This document shows, one piece after another, positions 1-6,732 of a stretch of DNA of 8,078 bases (positions are counted from its first letter, which is position 1; each line of letters begins with the position of its first letter). The position numbers and the translations under genes were made by a program. The DNA is from Anaerolineaceae bacterium (lineage in GTDB: Bacteria > Planctomycetota > Phycisphaerae > FEN-1346 > JAACEH01). The stretch spans positions 1 through 8,078 of the forward strand of contig JAACEH010000187.1 of assembly GCA_011682595.1 (NCBI GenBank), read 5' to 3'. The notes below the pieces were generated by a model. The model did not search any database, was not told where the DNA came from, and saw only the letters and a program-made list of their open reading frames with translations.

Positions 1-87
1 CCACGGAACATGCGTCGCCAGCGACGCATGCCACCCCCGTCGGGCCTGTTGACCAGATCTACTTGACTTTACCTACAATCTTGACGT
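1..87. repeat. Direct repeat copy 1 (half REP-like element plus TTGAC-rich tail)
   Basis: This stretch matches 5692-5785 base for base, except for 7 extra bases in the second copy after the CCCCCGTCGGG run. It begins in the linker of the palindromic element. It contains the hairpin with arms 9-18 and 21-30 (CATGCGTCGC / GCGACGCATG), then CCACCCCC, then a tail with three TTGAC motifs at 49, 63 and 81. The left half of the palindrome, if present, lies outside the window. Both copies end about 33-36 bp before the -35 box of a gene promoter. Confidence 0.9.
49..79 (+). promoter_or_regulatory. Possible promoter carried inside the repeat
   Basis: TTGACC (49-54) and TACAAT (74-79) resemble -35 and -10 boxes, but the spacer is 19 bp, longer than ideal. 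The same sequence is conserved in the second repeat copy (5749-5777). Each copy also has a better promoter just downstream, so this one may be secondary, or the similarity may be by chance. Confidence 0.25.
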
Positions 88-107
88 GCACCCGACCGGC
101 GGTCCCG

Positions 108-133
108 CCGCCGAGCGCCGACTTGCTCGGCGG
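108..133. promoter_or_regulatory. Operator-like dyad overlapping the aconitase -35 box
   Basis: A perfect 9-bp inverted repeat has arms CCGCCGAGC (108-116) and GCTCGGCGG (125-133), separated by 8 bases. The right arm covers the -35 hexamer at 123-128. No T-run follows, so it does not look like an intrinsic terminator. A DNA-binding repressor site, or a dyad arising by chance in GC-rich DNA, are the likely readings. Confidence 0.4.
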
Positions 134-151
134 GGGCCGAACGGCTATAAT
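123..151 (+). promoter_or_regulatory. Promoter of the aconitase gene
   Basis: TTGCTC (123-128), a 17-bp spacer and a perfect TATAAT (146-151) form a sigma-70-like promoter. Transcription would start near 158, leaving a leader of about 29 nt before the ATG at 187. This short leader also argues against using the in-frame ATG at 169. Confidence 0.75.
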
Positions 152-173
152 CTGTCGCTTGTCACCGAATGCC

Positions 174-180
174 AGAAAGG
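174..180 (+). promoter_or_regulatory. Ribosome binding site that sets the aconitase start at 187
   Basis: AGAAAGG lies 6 nt before the ATG at 187. The alternative in-frame ATG at 169 has no such site and would sit only about 11 nt into the predicted transcript. Confidence 0.6.
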
Positions 181-186
181 GCGTTG

Positions 187-2104
187 ATGGGCAAGACCGC
201 GACACGCAAAATCACGGAATCGCACCTGGTCGGCGGCTCCTGGCAGCCGGGCCGCCAGATCGCCATCCGTATCGACCAGACCCTGACCCAGGACGCCACC
301 GGCACCATGGCCATGCTGGAGTTCGAGGCCCTGGGCTGCCCGCGGGTCAGGACCGAGCTGTCGGTCAGCTACGTCGATCACAACATGATGCAACTGTCCT
401 TCGAGAACGCCGACGACCACCGCTACCTGCGGACCTCGGCCGCCCGCTATGGGCTGGTCTTCAGCCGCCCGGGCAACGGCATCTGCCACCAGGTCCATCT
501 GGAGCGCTTCGCCGTGCCGGGCCGGACCCTCCTGGGCTCGGACTCCCACACGCCGACCTGCGGCGGCATGGGTATGATGGCCATCGGGGCCGGGGGGCTC
601 GACGTTGCCGCCGCCATGGCCGGAGGGCCGTTCAACCTGACCTGCCCGAAAGTCATCGGCATCCGACTTTCCGGCCGGCTGCCGGATTTCGTCGCCGCCA
701 AGGACGTCATCCTGACGGTGCTGAAGACCCTGACCACCAAGGGCAACGTCGGCTGCGTGGCCGAGTACTTCGGGCCCGGCGTCGTGGCGCTAACCGTCCC
801 CGAGCGGGCCACCATCACCAACATGGGAGCAGAACTCGGCGTGACCTGTAGCCTCTTTCCGTCCGACCAGGTAACGCGGCGCTTCCTGGCCGCCCAGGGC
901 CGTGAGGAGGCCTACGCCGAAATCAGCGCCGACCAGGATGCCGAGTTCGAGCGGGTGATCGAGATCGATCTCTCCGAAATCGAGCCCATGGTCGCCTGCC
1001 CCAGTTCGCCGGACAACGTCAGGACGGTCCGCGAGGTGGCCGGGCTGAAGGTTCAGCAGGTCTGCATCGGCTCCTGCACCAACTCGTCGTACCGCGACCT
1101 TATGACCACCGCGGCAATTCTTCGCGGCAAGCGGGTCCCGGCCGCCACGGAGCTGATCATCGCCCCGGGTTCCCGGCAGGTGCTAATGAACGTGCTTCGC
1201 GATGGGGGGCTGGCCGACATCCTGGCCTCCGGCGCCCGGCTGGACGAATGCGCCTGCGGGTTCTGCATCGGGGCCGCCCAGGCTCCGGCCACCGGCAGCG
1301 TCTCGGTGCGGACCAGCAACCGCAACTTCAGCGGACGCAGCGGCACCGCGGGCGACCAGGTCTACCTGGACGGCCGTCGTCACGGCCCTGGCCGGCCAAC
1401 TGACCGACCCCCGCAGCCTGGGCAAGGCCCCGGCCATCCAGGTGCCCGAGAAGTTCCTCAACGACGATTCGCTTCTGGTGCCGCCCTCGGATGACGGCCG
1501 GGTCGAGGTGCTCAAGGGGCCGAACATCGGCCACCCGCCGAGCGGCGGCCCGTTGCCGGACGACCTGGTCGGCCGGGTGGCCATCAAGGTCGAGGATAAG
1601 ATCACCACCGACCACATCATGCCGGCCGGAAATCTCCTGCGACTGCGGTCGAATATTCCCGAGTACGCCAGCCACGTGTTCGAGAATGTCGATGCCAGGT
1701 TCGCCTCGCGGGCCGCCGATTTGCGGGACCGGGGCCGGGCGGCCTTCATTGTGGCCGGCCTGAGTTACGGCCAAGGGTCCAGCCGCGAGCACGCCGCCAT
1801 CTGTCCGCGGTTCCTCGGGGTCCGGGCGGTCCTGGCCAGGTCGCTGGAGAGAATTCACACGGCCAACCTCGTGAATTTCGGCATCCTGCCGCTGGTCTTT
1901 GTCGATCAGGAGGATTACGATCGCATAGCCTCCGCCGACGAGCTGCGGATGGCCGGGCTGCTGAAGTCCGTCGCCGAGGCCGAGACCGTGACGGTCGAGA
2001 ACCTGACCCGGGGCTTGAAGTTTGAGGTTCGCCTGATGGCGACGGAGCGCGAGCGCAAGATCCTGTTGGCCGGCGGGCTGCTCAACGTGTCGGCCGCCAG
2101 CTAG
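187..2104 (+). pseudogene. Aconitate hydratase, short (Aquifex-type) form, frameshifted
   Basis: The encoded protein resembles the monomeric [4Fe-4S] aconitases of about 640-650 residues that interconvert citrate and isocitrate in the cytoplasm. The start MGKTATRKITESHL is typical of the family. The first 394 codons (187-1368) carry GSDSHT (Asp119, His121) and the cluster cysteines: Cys297 in GSCTNSS and Cys357/Cys360 in CGFCIG. Family similarity then moves one frame: the original frame ends at a stop at 1492-1494 after unrelated residues, while 1370-2104 encodes the swivel domain with [21 protein letters not shown] and [13 protein letters not shown]. Family members usually have about four residues (VSPE-like) where only one base remains, so an 11-bp deletion would explain the break and restore about 642 residues. 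All catalytic motifs survive, which suggests a recent mutation or an assembly error. The substrate could also be a related hydroxyacid. Confidence 0.85.
1366..1373 (+). other. Frameshift point within the aconitase gene
   Basis: Up to codon CTG at 1366-1368 the reading frame gives QVYL. From ACG at 1370 the next frame gives [14 protein letters not shown], the expected continuation. One unpaired G remains between them. No slippery heptamer or downstream pseudoknot stands out, so programmed frameshifting is not suggested by the sequence. Confidence 0.8.
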
Positions 2105-2115
2105 GGCGTTTTGCC

Positions 2116-2145
2116 TTGGCGTTTGAGCCGCCCGGCACATAGAAT
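2116..2145 (+). promoter_or_regulatory. Candidate promoter for the secreted two-domain protein
   Basis: TTGGCG (2116-2121) and TAGAAT (2140-2145) are separated by 18 bp. They lie directly after the aconitase stop codon and about 33 bp before the next ATG. The match is moderate, and readthrough from the aconitase gene is also possible because no terminator is visible. Confidence 0.4.
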
Positions 2146-2178
2146 TTTCCTTGGCTGATTCCTCCGAGGGAGTGCTTC

Positions 2179-3267
2179 ATGAATCATCCCGTCAAGGTGC
2201 ACCACCTGCTGCTTGCCTTGGCCATGGTCTGTCTTGCTGCGCTCACGGTTTCGGCGGCCGACCCAATAAGGCCCTCCCCGGCGCCCGCGTCGCCGTCCGC
2301 TGTGTCGGTGCGCGAGACCGAGGCTGTCGAGCAGACGGACGAGGAGGACGAGGACCTCGACCTGAAGCCCATCTCCGAGGTGTCGGCCAGCGACCCCTTT
2401 GGACGCAAGGCCGCCCTTAAGGCCGCCGAGGAAGCAGCCGAGGCCGCGGCCGAGGCCGCGGCTGAGGAGAACAGCGACGAGAATGGTCAGGACAGCGAAA
2501 ATGGCCGGAAGGGCGAAGGTGGCAAGAAAGATCATGACCAGCCCACCACTACTGCTCCGCTGATCCGCGACGGTAAACGCCTGTTCGACCGCGAAGGCAC
2601 GGTGCGCCTCGTTGGCAACCAGATGCAACTGCTCCTGGACGAGGGGAACCGCGTGTTCGTCCTGCACCCGACCAAATCGCTGCAGCGCGTTGAGGACCTT
2701 TCCGACCACGGGCGACGCAAGGTGCGGTTCATTGTCTCGGGCCTGGTCTGCCGGTACCGAGGGCGCAACTACCTGTTGCTGGACAGTGAGCGTTTGCCGC
2801 AGGTGGTGGGCCCCGAGCCCGAGGCCGCCGCCGACAAGAGCCAGGCTGAGCAGCCCGGCAAGAGTGAGACCAAAGCGACAACGAACACTCCCGTCGCGCG
2901 AAAGCGTGATCTGCCGCCGCAGCAGATCGAAAGGGATATCCCCGGGCGGGTGAAGATGATACTTCCGCCGGCCGGGCCTCCGCGGGAGGGCGGACGATCC
3001 TCGCTCTTGCGCCAGGACAAGAGACTCGTCGATCGTGAAGGCCGCATCTTCCGCAGCAACAGGCAGACCTATTTTGTCTTCGACAACGGCGACAAGCCGA
3101 TTGTCCTTCTGCCGAATGAGATGCTCGAGCGAATGGAAGACATGGCCGACTTCGGCTGGCGGCAGATGCGGTTCAGGGTCTCGGGCGCCGCAACCGAGTA
3201 TCGCGGTCGCAACTACCTGTTGATGTCCAAGATGCTGGTCATCCCGAAAGAGATCGAGCAGCTCTGA
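2179..3267 (+). CDS. Secreted protein with two tandem copies of an unknown domain
   Basis: I do not recognise a named family for this 362-residue protein. Residues 1-27 form a signal peptide: a basic start, a hydrophobic core (LLLALAMVCLAAL) and a likely cleavage after VSA. An acidic stretch (about 48-62) and a charged, alanine-rich likely helix (78-97) follow, then a polar linker. Two similar domains of about 85 residues come next, at about 126-210 and 274-357, joined by a proline- and lysine-rich linker. Both share a K-R-L-x-D-R-E-G start, a middle R-x-E-D-x-x-D segment and an ending V-S-G then Y-R-G-R-N-Y-L-L (193-200 and 341-348). The alternating pattern suggests small beta-barrels, possibly OB-like; this is an inference. 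The location is probably envelope or outside the cytoplasm. The start is supported by GAGGGAG (2166-2172), 6 nt before the ATG. Confidence 0.85.
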   Translation: MNHPVKVHHLLLALAMVCLAALTVSAADPIRPSPAPASPSAVSVRETEAVEQTDEEDEDLDLKPISEVSASDPFGRKAALKAAEEAAEAAAEAAAEENSDENGQDSENGRKGEGGKKDHDQPTTTAPLIRDGKRLFDREGTVRLVGNQMQLLLDEGNRVFVLHPTKSLQRVEDLSDHGRRKVRFIVSGLVCRYRGRNYLLLDSERLPQVVGPEPEAAADKSQAEQPGKSETKATTNTPVARKRDLPPQQIERDIPGRVKMILPPAGPPREGGRSSLLRQDKRLVDREGRIFRSNRQTYFVFDNGDKPIVLLPNEMLERMEDMADFGWRQMRFRVSGAATEYRGRNYLLMSKMLVIPKEIEQL

Positions 3268-3383
3268 CCGTTGCTCCGGGCCCGCAGTCGTCTGCTTCGT
3301 GGTTGGCCCACCGCCGGTCGGCCGCTTTTGCGCCACGCCCTCTGTGCCCGAGGTGATGGGACATTCGTGGGGACACGCAGGCC

Positions 3384-5093
3384 ATGGAAATTTCGTTCCT
3401 CTTTCCCGCGGCGCTGTACGGCCTGCTGATCCTGCCGGTCATCGCACTCCTGCAACTCTTGCTGCCCCGGGCCGTGGAGATTACCGTCGGCTCGCTCGTT
3501 TTCTGGCGGCGGGCCGCCGCCGACGCCTCGGTGGCCAGGGCCCGTTCGCTTGGCCGGCTCCCCCTGGCCTCGCTGCTCCTGCTGCTGATTCTGGGGGCCA
3601 TTATCCTGGCCCTGTCGGGACCGGGAATCGTCCGCTCGGGCGAGCGGGGAGTTGCCGCCGTGATAGCCATCGACGCTTCGCCCAGCCTGCTGATGACCGA
3701 CGGCGGGTCGGCCAGCCGCCTGAAGACCCTGCGAGAGAGTGTCGAGAGGTTTCTGTCGGACCTTCCGGATGGGACGCCAGTGGCCGTGGTGACCATTCCC
3801 AGCCCCCTCGGCGGCCGGACGATTGAAGGAGCGGTCGGCGAGATTCGCGGCCGGGTCGTCTCCGCCATCGACGCAGGCGACCGCCCTCTGACGCCTCGGA
3901 CGCTCCGCAATCGCCTGCTCCTGCTGCACAATCAGACGACCGCCCCGATCGTCCTGTTCACGGACATATCGCCCTACGACGAACAGTCTCCGCAGCCGCC
4001 GTTTGTGCACCTGGTATGCACCGGCGGACGGGCAACCAACCTCGCCCTGACCCGAGCCAAGGTGACCTACCGCCCGGACGGCCCCTTCGCCATGGTCTCC
4101 TGGCGGGCCTCGGCCGGCCTGGACGCCAAGGGGGCGATCACCCTCAGCGGCCCGGGCATAGCCCCGCTGCAGGTGGCCATGCAGTTCAAGGAGGGGCAGG
4201 ACGCCTGGACGTTTCCTGTCCCGCAGGCCCTGCCCGAGAAGATCGTCATGGCCCTCGACCTGGCCGACGATTTCGCCGCCGACAACCGCATGCCCCTGGT
4301 GCGAACGGAGGCCCGCCGCCGGCGTATCGGCTACGTCGGCCGAAGCGACCCGTCGCTAGTGGCCGTGATGCAGGCGGCCGAGGCCGAGGTCTATGAGATC
4401 GACCTGCCTGCGCGGGCCATAGCCGCTTCGGCAGGCGAAGGCCCGTCGGCTGGCCTCTGGCCCGAAGGTCTGGACCTGACCGTCTTTGTGGACCGCCTGC
4501 CGCCCGGGGACTTCCAGGGCCCCGCTGTCCTGGTGAACCCCCCCTCCTCGAGCGGCCCCCTGCAGCGAGGGGCCGCCAGTAGCGGCCCGGTCCGGGAGTG
4601 GACCATTCCCGACCCTGGCCACCCGCTGGTCGCCCACCTGTCGATGCGCGGGCCAAGGATCGCCGAGCGACCGCAATTCAAGTTGGCCGCCGGAGCCACC
4701 GCCGTCATCACCACCGGCCAGGGCGACCCGCTGGTGGTCACCTACCGCGACGGCGGGTCAACCCGCGTCGCCGTCCTGTTCGACATCAGCGCAGCCAACA
4801 CCGACTGGCCCCGCCAGGTCTCCTTCGTCCTGTTCTGGTCGAACTGTTTGGCCTTTCTGTCGGCCGGCCACCCGGCGACTGTCCGCTACGAGCCGGCCAC
4901 CGTGATCCAGGCCGGCGTCGGCGATGTGGAAGGCCGCCAGAGTGCCGGCCCCGCGATTGACCAGTCGGCGGAGGCCCTTGCCGCTCTGGCCACGCACCGG
5001 TCGGCGGTGCGACCTTCGGAGTTTGCCTTGTGGCCGGCCTTTGCTATACTGGCCCTGCTGTTGCTCGTGGTTCGTACCAGGGTGATCCGATAA
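3384..5093 (+). CDS. BatA-type membrane protein with von Willebrand A domain
   Basis: This 569-residue protein has the BatA plan. Two N-terminal membrane segments (about 8-28 and 60-79) flank a short VGSLVFWRR segment. A von Willebrand A-like domain starts near residue 90 with the metal-site motif D97-A-S99-P-S101, and its later strand VLFTD ends near 194. A long C-terminal region (about 210-540) follows, with a final membrane helix (about 548-565) and a basic RTRVIR end. In Planctomycetota such proteins often sit beside MoxR ATPase and DUF58 genes, in putative envelope or metalloprotein-maturation clusters. None of these partners is in this window, so its role is open. The start has a weak upstream site (GTGGGGA, 3368-3373 region). 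The stop codon overlaps the next start (TAATG), which suggests coupled translation. Confidence 0.85.
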   Translation: MEISFLFPAALYGLLILPVIALLQLLLPRAVEITVGSLVFWRRAAADASVARARSLGRLPLASLLLLLILGAIILALSGPGIVRSGERGVAAVIAIDASPSLLMTDGGSASRLKTLRESVERFLSDLPDGTPVAVVTIPSPLGGRTIEGAVGEIRGRVVSAIDAGDRPLTPRTLRNRLLLLHNQTTAPIVLFTDISPYDEQSPQPPFVHLVCTGGRATNLALTRAKVTYRPDGPFAMVSWRASAGLDAKGAITLSGPGIAPLQVAMQFKEGQDAWTFPVPQALPEKIVMALDLADDFAADNRMPLVRTEARRRRIGYVGRSDPSLVAVMQAAEAEVYEIDLPARAIAASAGEGPSAGLWPEGLDLTVFVDRLPPGDFQGPAVLVNPPSSSGPLQRGAASSGPVREWTIPDPGHPLVAHLSMRGPRIAERPQFKLAAGATAVITTGQGDPLVVTYRDGGSTRVAVLFDISAANTDWPRQVSFVLFWSNCLAFLSAGHPATVRYEPATVIQAGVGDVEGRQSAGPAIDQSAEALAALATHRSAVRPSEFALWPAFAILALLLLVVRTRVIR

Positions 5094-5587
5094 TGGCGCG
5101 AAGTTCACTTCGACCTCCACGATGGCCGGATAGCGATTGCGGGCACTACTGCCTGCTGCTGTACCTGCCGCGGCGGCTCTACCTGCGGGCCGGCCGCCTG
5201 AGCGGTGTTCACGTCGAGCCCGGTTTCGCCATCTACGTCGGCCGCGCTAAACGTAATCTTTTCGCCCGGCTGGCCCGGCACATGCGCCGCCGCAAACCTC
5301 GCCGCTGGCACATCGACTATTTGTTTCCGGCGGCCACTGCGGTCGGGGCCTTCGTGCTGGGCGAGGCGGACCTGACCGAGTGCCGAATCGCCGACCGCCT
5401 GGCCCGCCGGGCGAACGTGCGGCGAATCATCCCCGGCTTCGGAGCTTCGGACTGCCGATGTCGGGGGCACCTGCTGTGGATGCCCGCTCTCGGCGCCAAA
5501 CAGCGCCTCGACGGCCCGGGGCTGGCCAACTTCAAGCCGCCCTTTCACATGGCCGGCTCGAAGTTTTTTCAGGCCACGGCATGGTAA
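5093..5587 (+). CDS. Uri-type GIY-YIG endonuclease family protein (COG1833/DUF123)
   Basis: The 164-residue product matches the compact Uri superfamily of GIY-YIG nucleases. Residues 17-22 read GHYCLL, with His in place of the usual Ile of GIY, and YVG at 48-50 stands for YIG. LARLARH-like residues (Arg59, His63), RWHIDYL (71-77), the TECRIA segment with the probable catalytic Glu96, and GFGASDCRCRGHLLW (115-129, Cys121, Cys123, His126) complete the family pattern. The family is linked to DNA cleavage, but the natural substrate is generally unclear. The start chosen is the ATG at 5093, which shares its A with the TAA stop of the BatA-like gene. An AGGGTG site (5079-5084) lies 8 nt upstream. 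A GTG at 5030 is in frame, but would lie inside the BatA-like gene and add residues the family does not have. Confidence 0.88.
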   Translation: MARSSLRPPRWPDSDCGHYCLLLYLPRRLYLRAGRLSGVHVEPGFAIYVGRAKRNLFARLARHMRRRKPRRWHIDYLFPAATAVGAFVLGEADLTECRIADRLARRANVRRIIPGFGASDCRCRGHLLWMPALGAKQRLDGPGLANFKPPFHMAGSKFFQATAW

Positions 5588-5653
5588 TCCCCCGCCACGG
5601 CCGCCGTGACGGCAGGGTGCACGTCACGTTTGTAGGTGGATTTTTCATGCGGC

Positions 5654-5728
5654 GGGGTGGCATGGGCTGCTTGCCAGCCCATGTCGTGGAACCACGGAAC
5701 ATGCGTCGCCAGCGACGCATGCCACCCC
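5654..5728. repeat. REP-like inverted hairpin pair (BIME-like element)
   Basis: Two hairpin units face each other. The left unit starts GGGGTGGCATG (5654-5664) and folds with arms CATGGGCTG (5661-5669) and CAGCCCATG (5675-5683). The right unit is the same layout on the other strand: arms CATGCGTCGC (5700-5709) and GCGACGCATG (5712-5721), then CATGCCACCCC (5718-5728), the exact reverse complement of the left head. The linker is itself a small palindrome (CGTGG 5685-5689, CCACG 5692-5696). A shared head plus variable hairpin in opposite orientation is the plan of BIMEs made from REP units, which are mobilised by RAYT transposases elsewhere in a genome. No transposase is in this window. Confidence 0.75.
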
Positions 5729-5785
5729 CGTCGGGGTCGGGGCCTGTTGACCAGATCTACTTGACTTTACCTACAATCTTGACGT
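5692..5785. repeat. Direct repeat copy 2
   Basis: This copy matches 1-87 apart from an extra 7 bases formed by a short tandem duplication (GTCGGGG followed by TCGGGG). Similarity stops at GACGT in both copies; the next ten or so bases are still loosely alike, then diverge. It includes the right hairpin of the REP-like pair and the tail with three TTGAC motifs. Confidence 0.9.
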
Positions 5786-5817
5786 ACGCCCGTGACGGCG
5801 CGGGCCGTCGAATCGGC

Positions 5818-5846
5818 TTGACTTGGCCACTGTGTTGGGATAATAT
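5818..5846 (+). promoter_or_regulatory. Promoter of the kinase/STAS gene pair
   Basis: TTGACT (5818-5823), a 17-bp spacer and TAATAT (5841-5846) form a near-consensus sigma-70 promoter. Transcription would start near 5853, leaving a leader of about 89 nt before the kinase ATG. Confidence 0.7.
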
Positions 5847-5941
5847 TCTCTCGGAAACCTGCATGTGATCCGCACTCGAAGGCTCCGGGTTTGATGGCTT
5901 GACGCAGCACTCCTGGGACATTGAACAGGTAGCACGAAAGC

Positions 5942-6349
5942 ATGGAACGCACCAACCAAACGCTGCGAATTCCGTCCGTGGTGGAGGAGATCCGCCATGT
6001 GCAGGACTTCATTCTGCAGAAAGTAACCGAGGCGGGGTTCGGCAGCGATTGCTGTTTCGCCATCCGCCTGGCCCTGGAAGAATCGCTGATCAATGCCGTC
6101 CGGCACGGCAATTGCTTTGACCCGAACCGCTCGGTTGTTGTCAAGTATGACATCAACAACAACCGGGCGCGGATCACGGTCAAAGACGAGGGCCATGGAT
6201 TCGATCCCGCCAAGGTGCCGGACCCGACCAGGCAAGAAAACCTGAGCAAGCCGCGCGGCCGCGGCATTATGCTGATGAGAGCCTACATGGACGAGGTAAC
6301 CTATAGCGATTGTGGAACCGAAGTGACACTGGTGAAGAAGAACAAGTGA
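5942..6349 (+). CDS. RsbW-like anti-sigma factor / serine kinase (HATPase_c_2)
   Basis: This 135-residue protein is a compact GHKL-fold ATPase of the RsbW/SpoIIAB type. Such proteins bind a sigma factor or other target and phosphorylate a STAS antagonist. The N-box is LALEESLINAVRHGN (43-57, with Asn51 as the likely Mg ligand), the G1 box is DEGHGFDP (82-89) and the G2 box is RGRGIMLM (105-112). The length fits the family. The next gene, 25 bp downstream, is a STAS protein, so the pair forms a partner-switch module. No sigma factor or PP2C phosphatase lies nearby, so the target is unknown and may not be a sigma factor. The ribosome binding site is weak (CGAAAG just before the ATG). The DNA appears somewhat less GC-rich than in the preceding genes. 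Confidence 0.9.
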   Translation: MERTNQTLRIPSVVEEIRHVQDFILQKVTEAGFGSDCCFAIRLALEESLINAVRHGNCFDPNRSVVVKYDINNNRARITVKDEGHGFDPAKVPDPTRQENLSKPRGRGIMLMRAYMDEVTYSDCGTEVTLVKKNK

Positions 6350-6374
6350 GCGCTTTCTTGGCTGGGGGACCACA

Positions 6375-6704
6375 ATGAACATCAGTACGGAAGAAAATGC
6401 TAACGCCGTGGTCGTGCACTTCGCCGGAGATGCCGACGTCTTCTCGGTCAACTCGATTCGCGAAGCGCTCGAGCGGGCCCTGGAAACATCAGGCAAGCGC
6501 ATCATCTGTGACCTGACCGGCATGGACTTCATCTGCAGCGACGCCCTGGGCTGTTTCATCAGCGCCGAGCAGGAAGCCGAGGCCGCCGGGGGGTTTCTGC
6601 GCCTGGCCGGGCCTCAGGATCGCATCGCCGACATCCTGGCCACCACCCAACTGAACCGACTGTTCGCCGTATACGAAACCCTCGACGAAGCGCTCGCCGT
6701 CTGA
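6375..6704 (+). CDS. STAS-domain anti-sigma factor antagonist (RsbV/SpoIIAA-like)
   Basis: The 109-residue product is a single STAS domain. It carries an N-terminal strand (AVVVHFAGDADV), the DLTGMDFI strand (46-53) and a helix starting at the switch segment CSDALG (54-59). By alignment with the D-S-S/T-G-L-G motif of SpoIIAA and RsbV, Ser55 is the likely phosphorylation site; the neighbouring Asp and Gly are replaced by Cys and Ala. In this family the unphosphorylated protein sequesters the kinase, and phosphorylation by the kinase releases it. GGGGGA (6364-6369), 5 nt before the ATG, is a strong ribosome binding site. It is probably cotranscribed with the kinase from the promoter at 5818-5846. 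It ends 28 bp from the stop of the convergent radical SAM gene, with no visible terminator. Confidence 0.9.
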   Translation: MNISTEENANAVVVHFAGDADVFSVNSIREALERALETSGKRIICDLTGMDFICSDALGCFISAEQEAEAAGGFLRLAGPQDRIADILATTQLNRLFAVYETLDEALAV

Positions 6705-6732
6705 ACCGTCCCGAGCCCGCTGCAACGGATAC

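Larger units (their letters stand above)
5588..5941. other. Gene-free intergenic stretch with repeat element and promoter
   Basis: No believable gene lies in these 354 bases. In order they hold a small GC hairpin (5596-5608) without an adjacent T-run, the REP-like inverted pair (5654-5728), the TTGAC-rich repeat tail (to 5785), the promoter of the kinase/STAS pair (5818-5846) and a leader of about 89 nt. A T-run at 5641-5645 has no good stem just before it, so I do not call an intrinsic terminator. Confidence 0.7.

Noticed and set aside
63..851. Plus-strand open frame of 262 codons overlapping the aconitase start
   Set aside because: The product is rich in Arg, Pro, Gly and His without domains and runs out of frame over genuine aconitase sequence.
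1360..1400. Programmed ribosomal frameshift in the aconitase gene
   Set aside because: No slippery heptamer is visible, and the family comparison indicates about four missing residues, which fits a deletion better.
1328..2140. Minus-strand open frame opposite the aconitase C-terminal half
   Set aside because: The plus strand encodes clear aconitase swivel-domain motifs here; the antisense product looks like GC-driven filler.
2101..3336. Long minus-strand open frame (about 411 codons) opposite the secreted protein
   Set aside because: It is fully antisense to a gene with a signal peptide, ribosome binding site and internal domain repeat. Its translation has no family features; long antisense frames are common in GC-rich DNA.
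5588..5650. Intrinsic terminator after the GIY-YIG gene
   Set aside because: The short hairpin at 5596-5608 is about 30 bp away from the T-run at 5641-5645, and no stable stem directly precedes that run.
5654..5785. Possible CRISPR array or tRNA-like cloverleaf
   Set aside because: There are only two hairpins in inverted orientation, with no regular spacers. The clover shape lacks tRNA landmarks such as a TTCGA arm or an anticodon loop.
5380..5868. Open frame running through the GIY-YIG tail and the repeat element
   Set aside because: It is out of frame with the nuclease, crosses palindromic repeats and the intergenic region, and has no recognisable domain.
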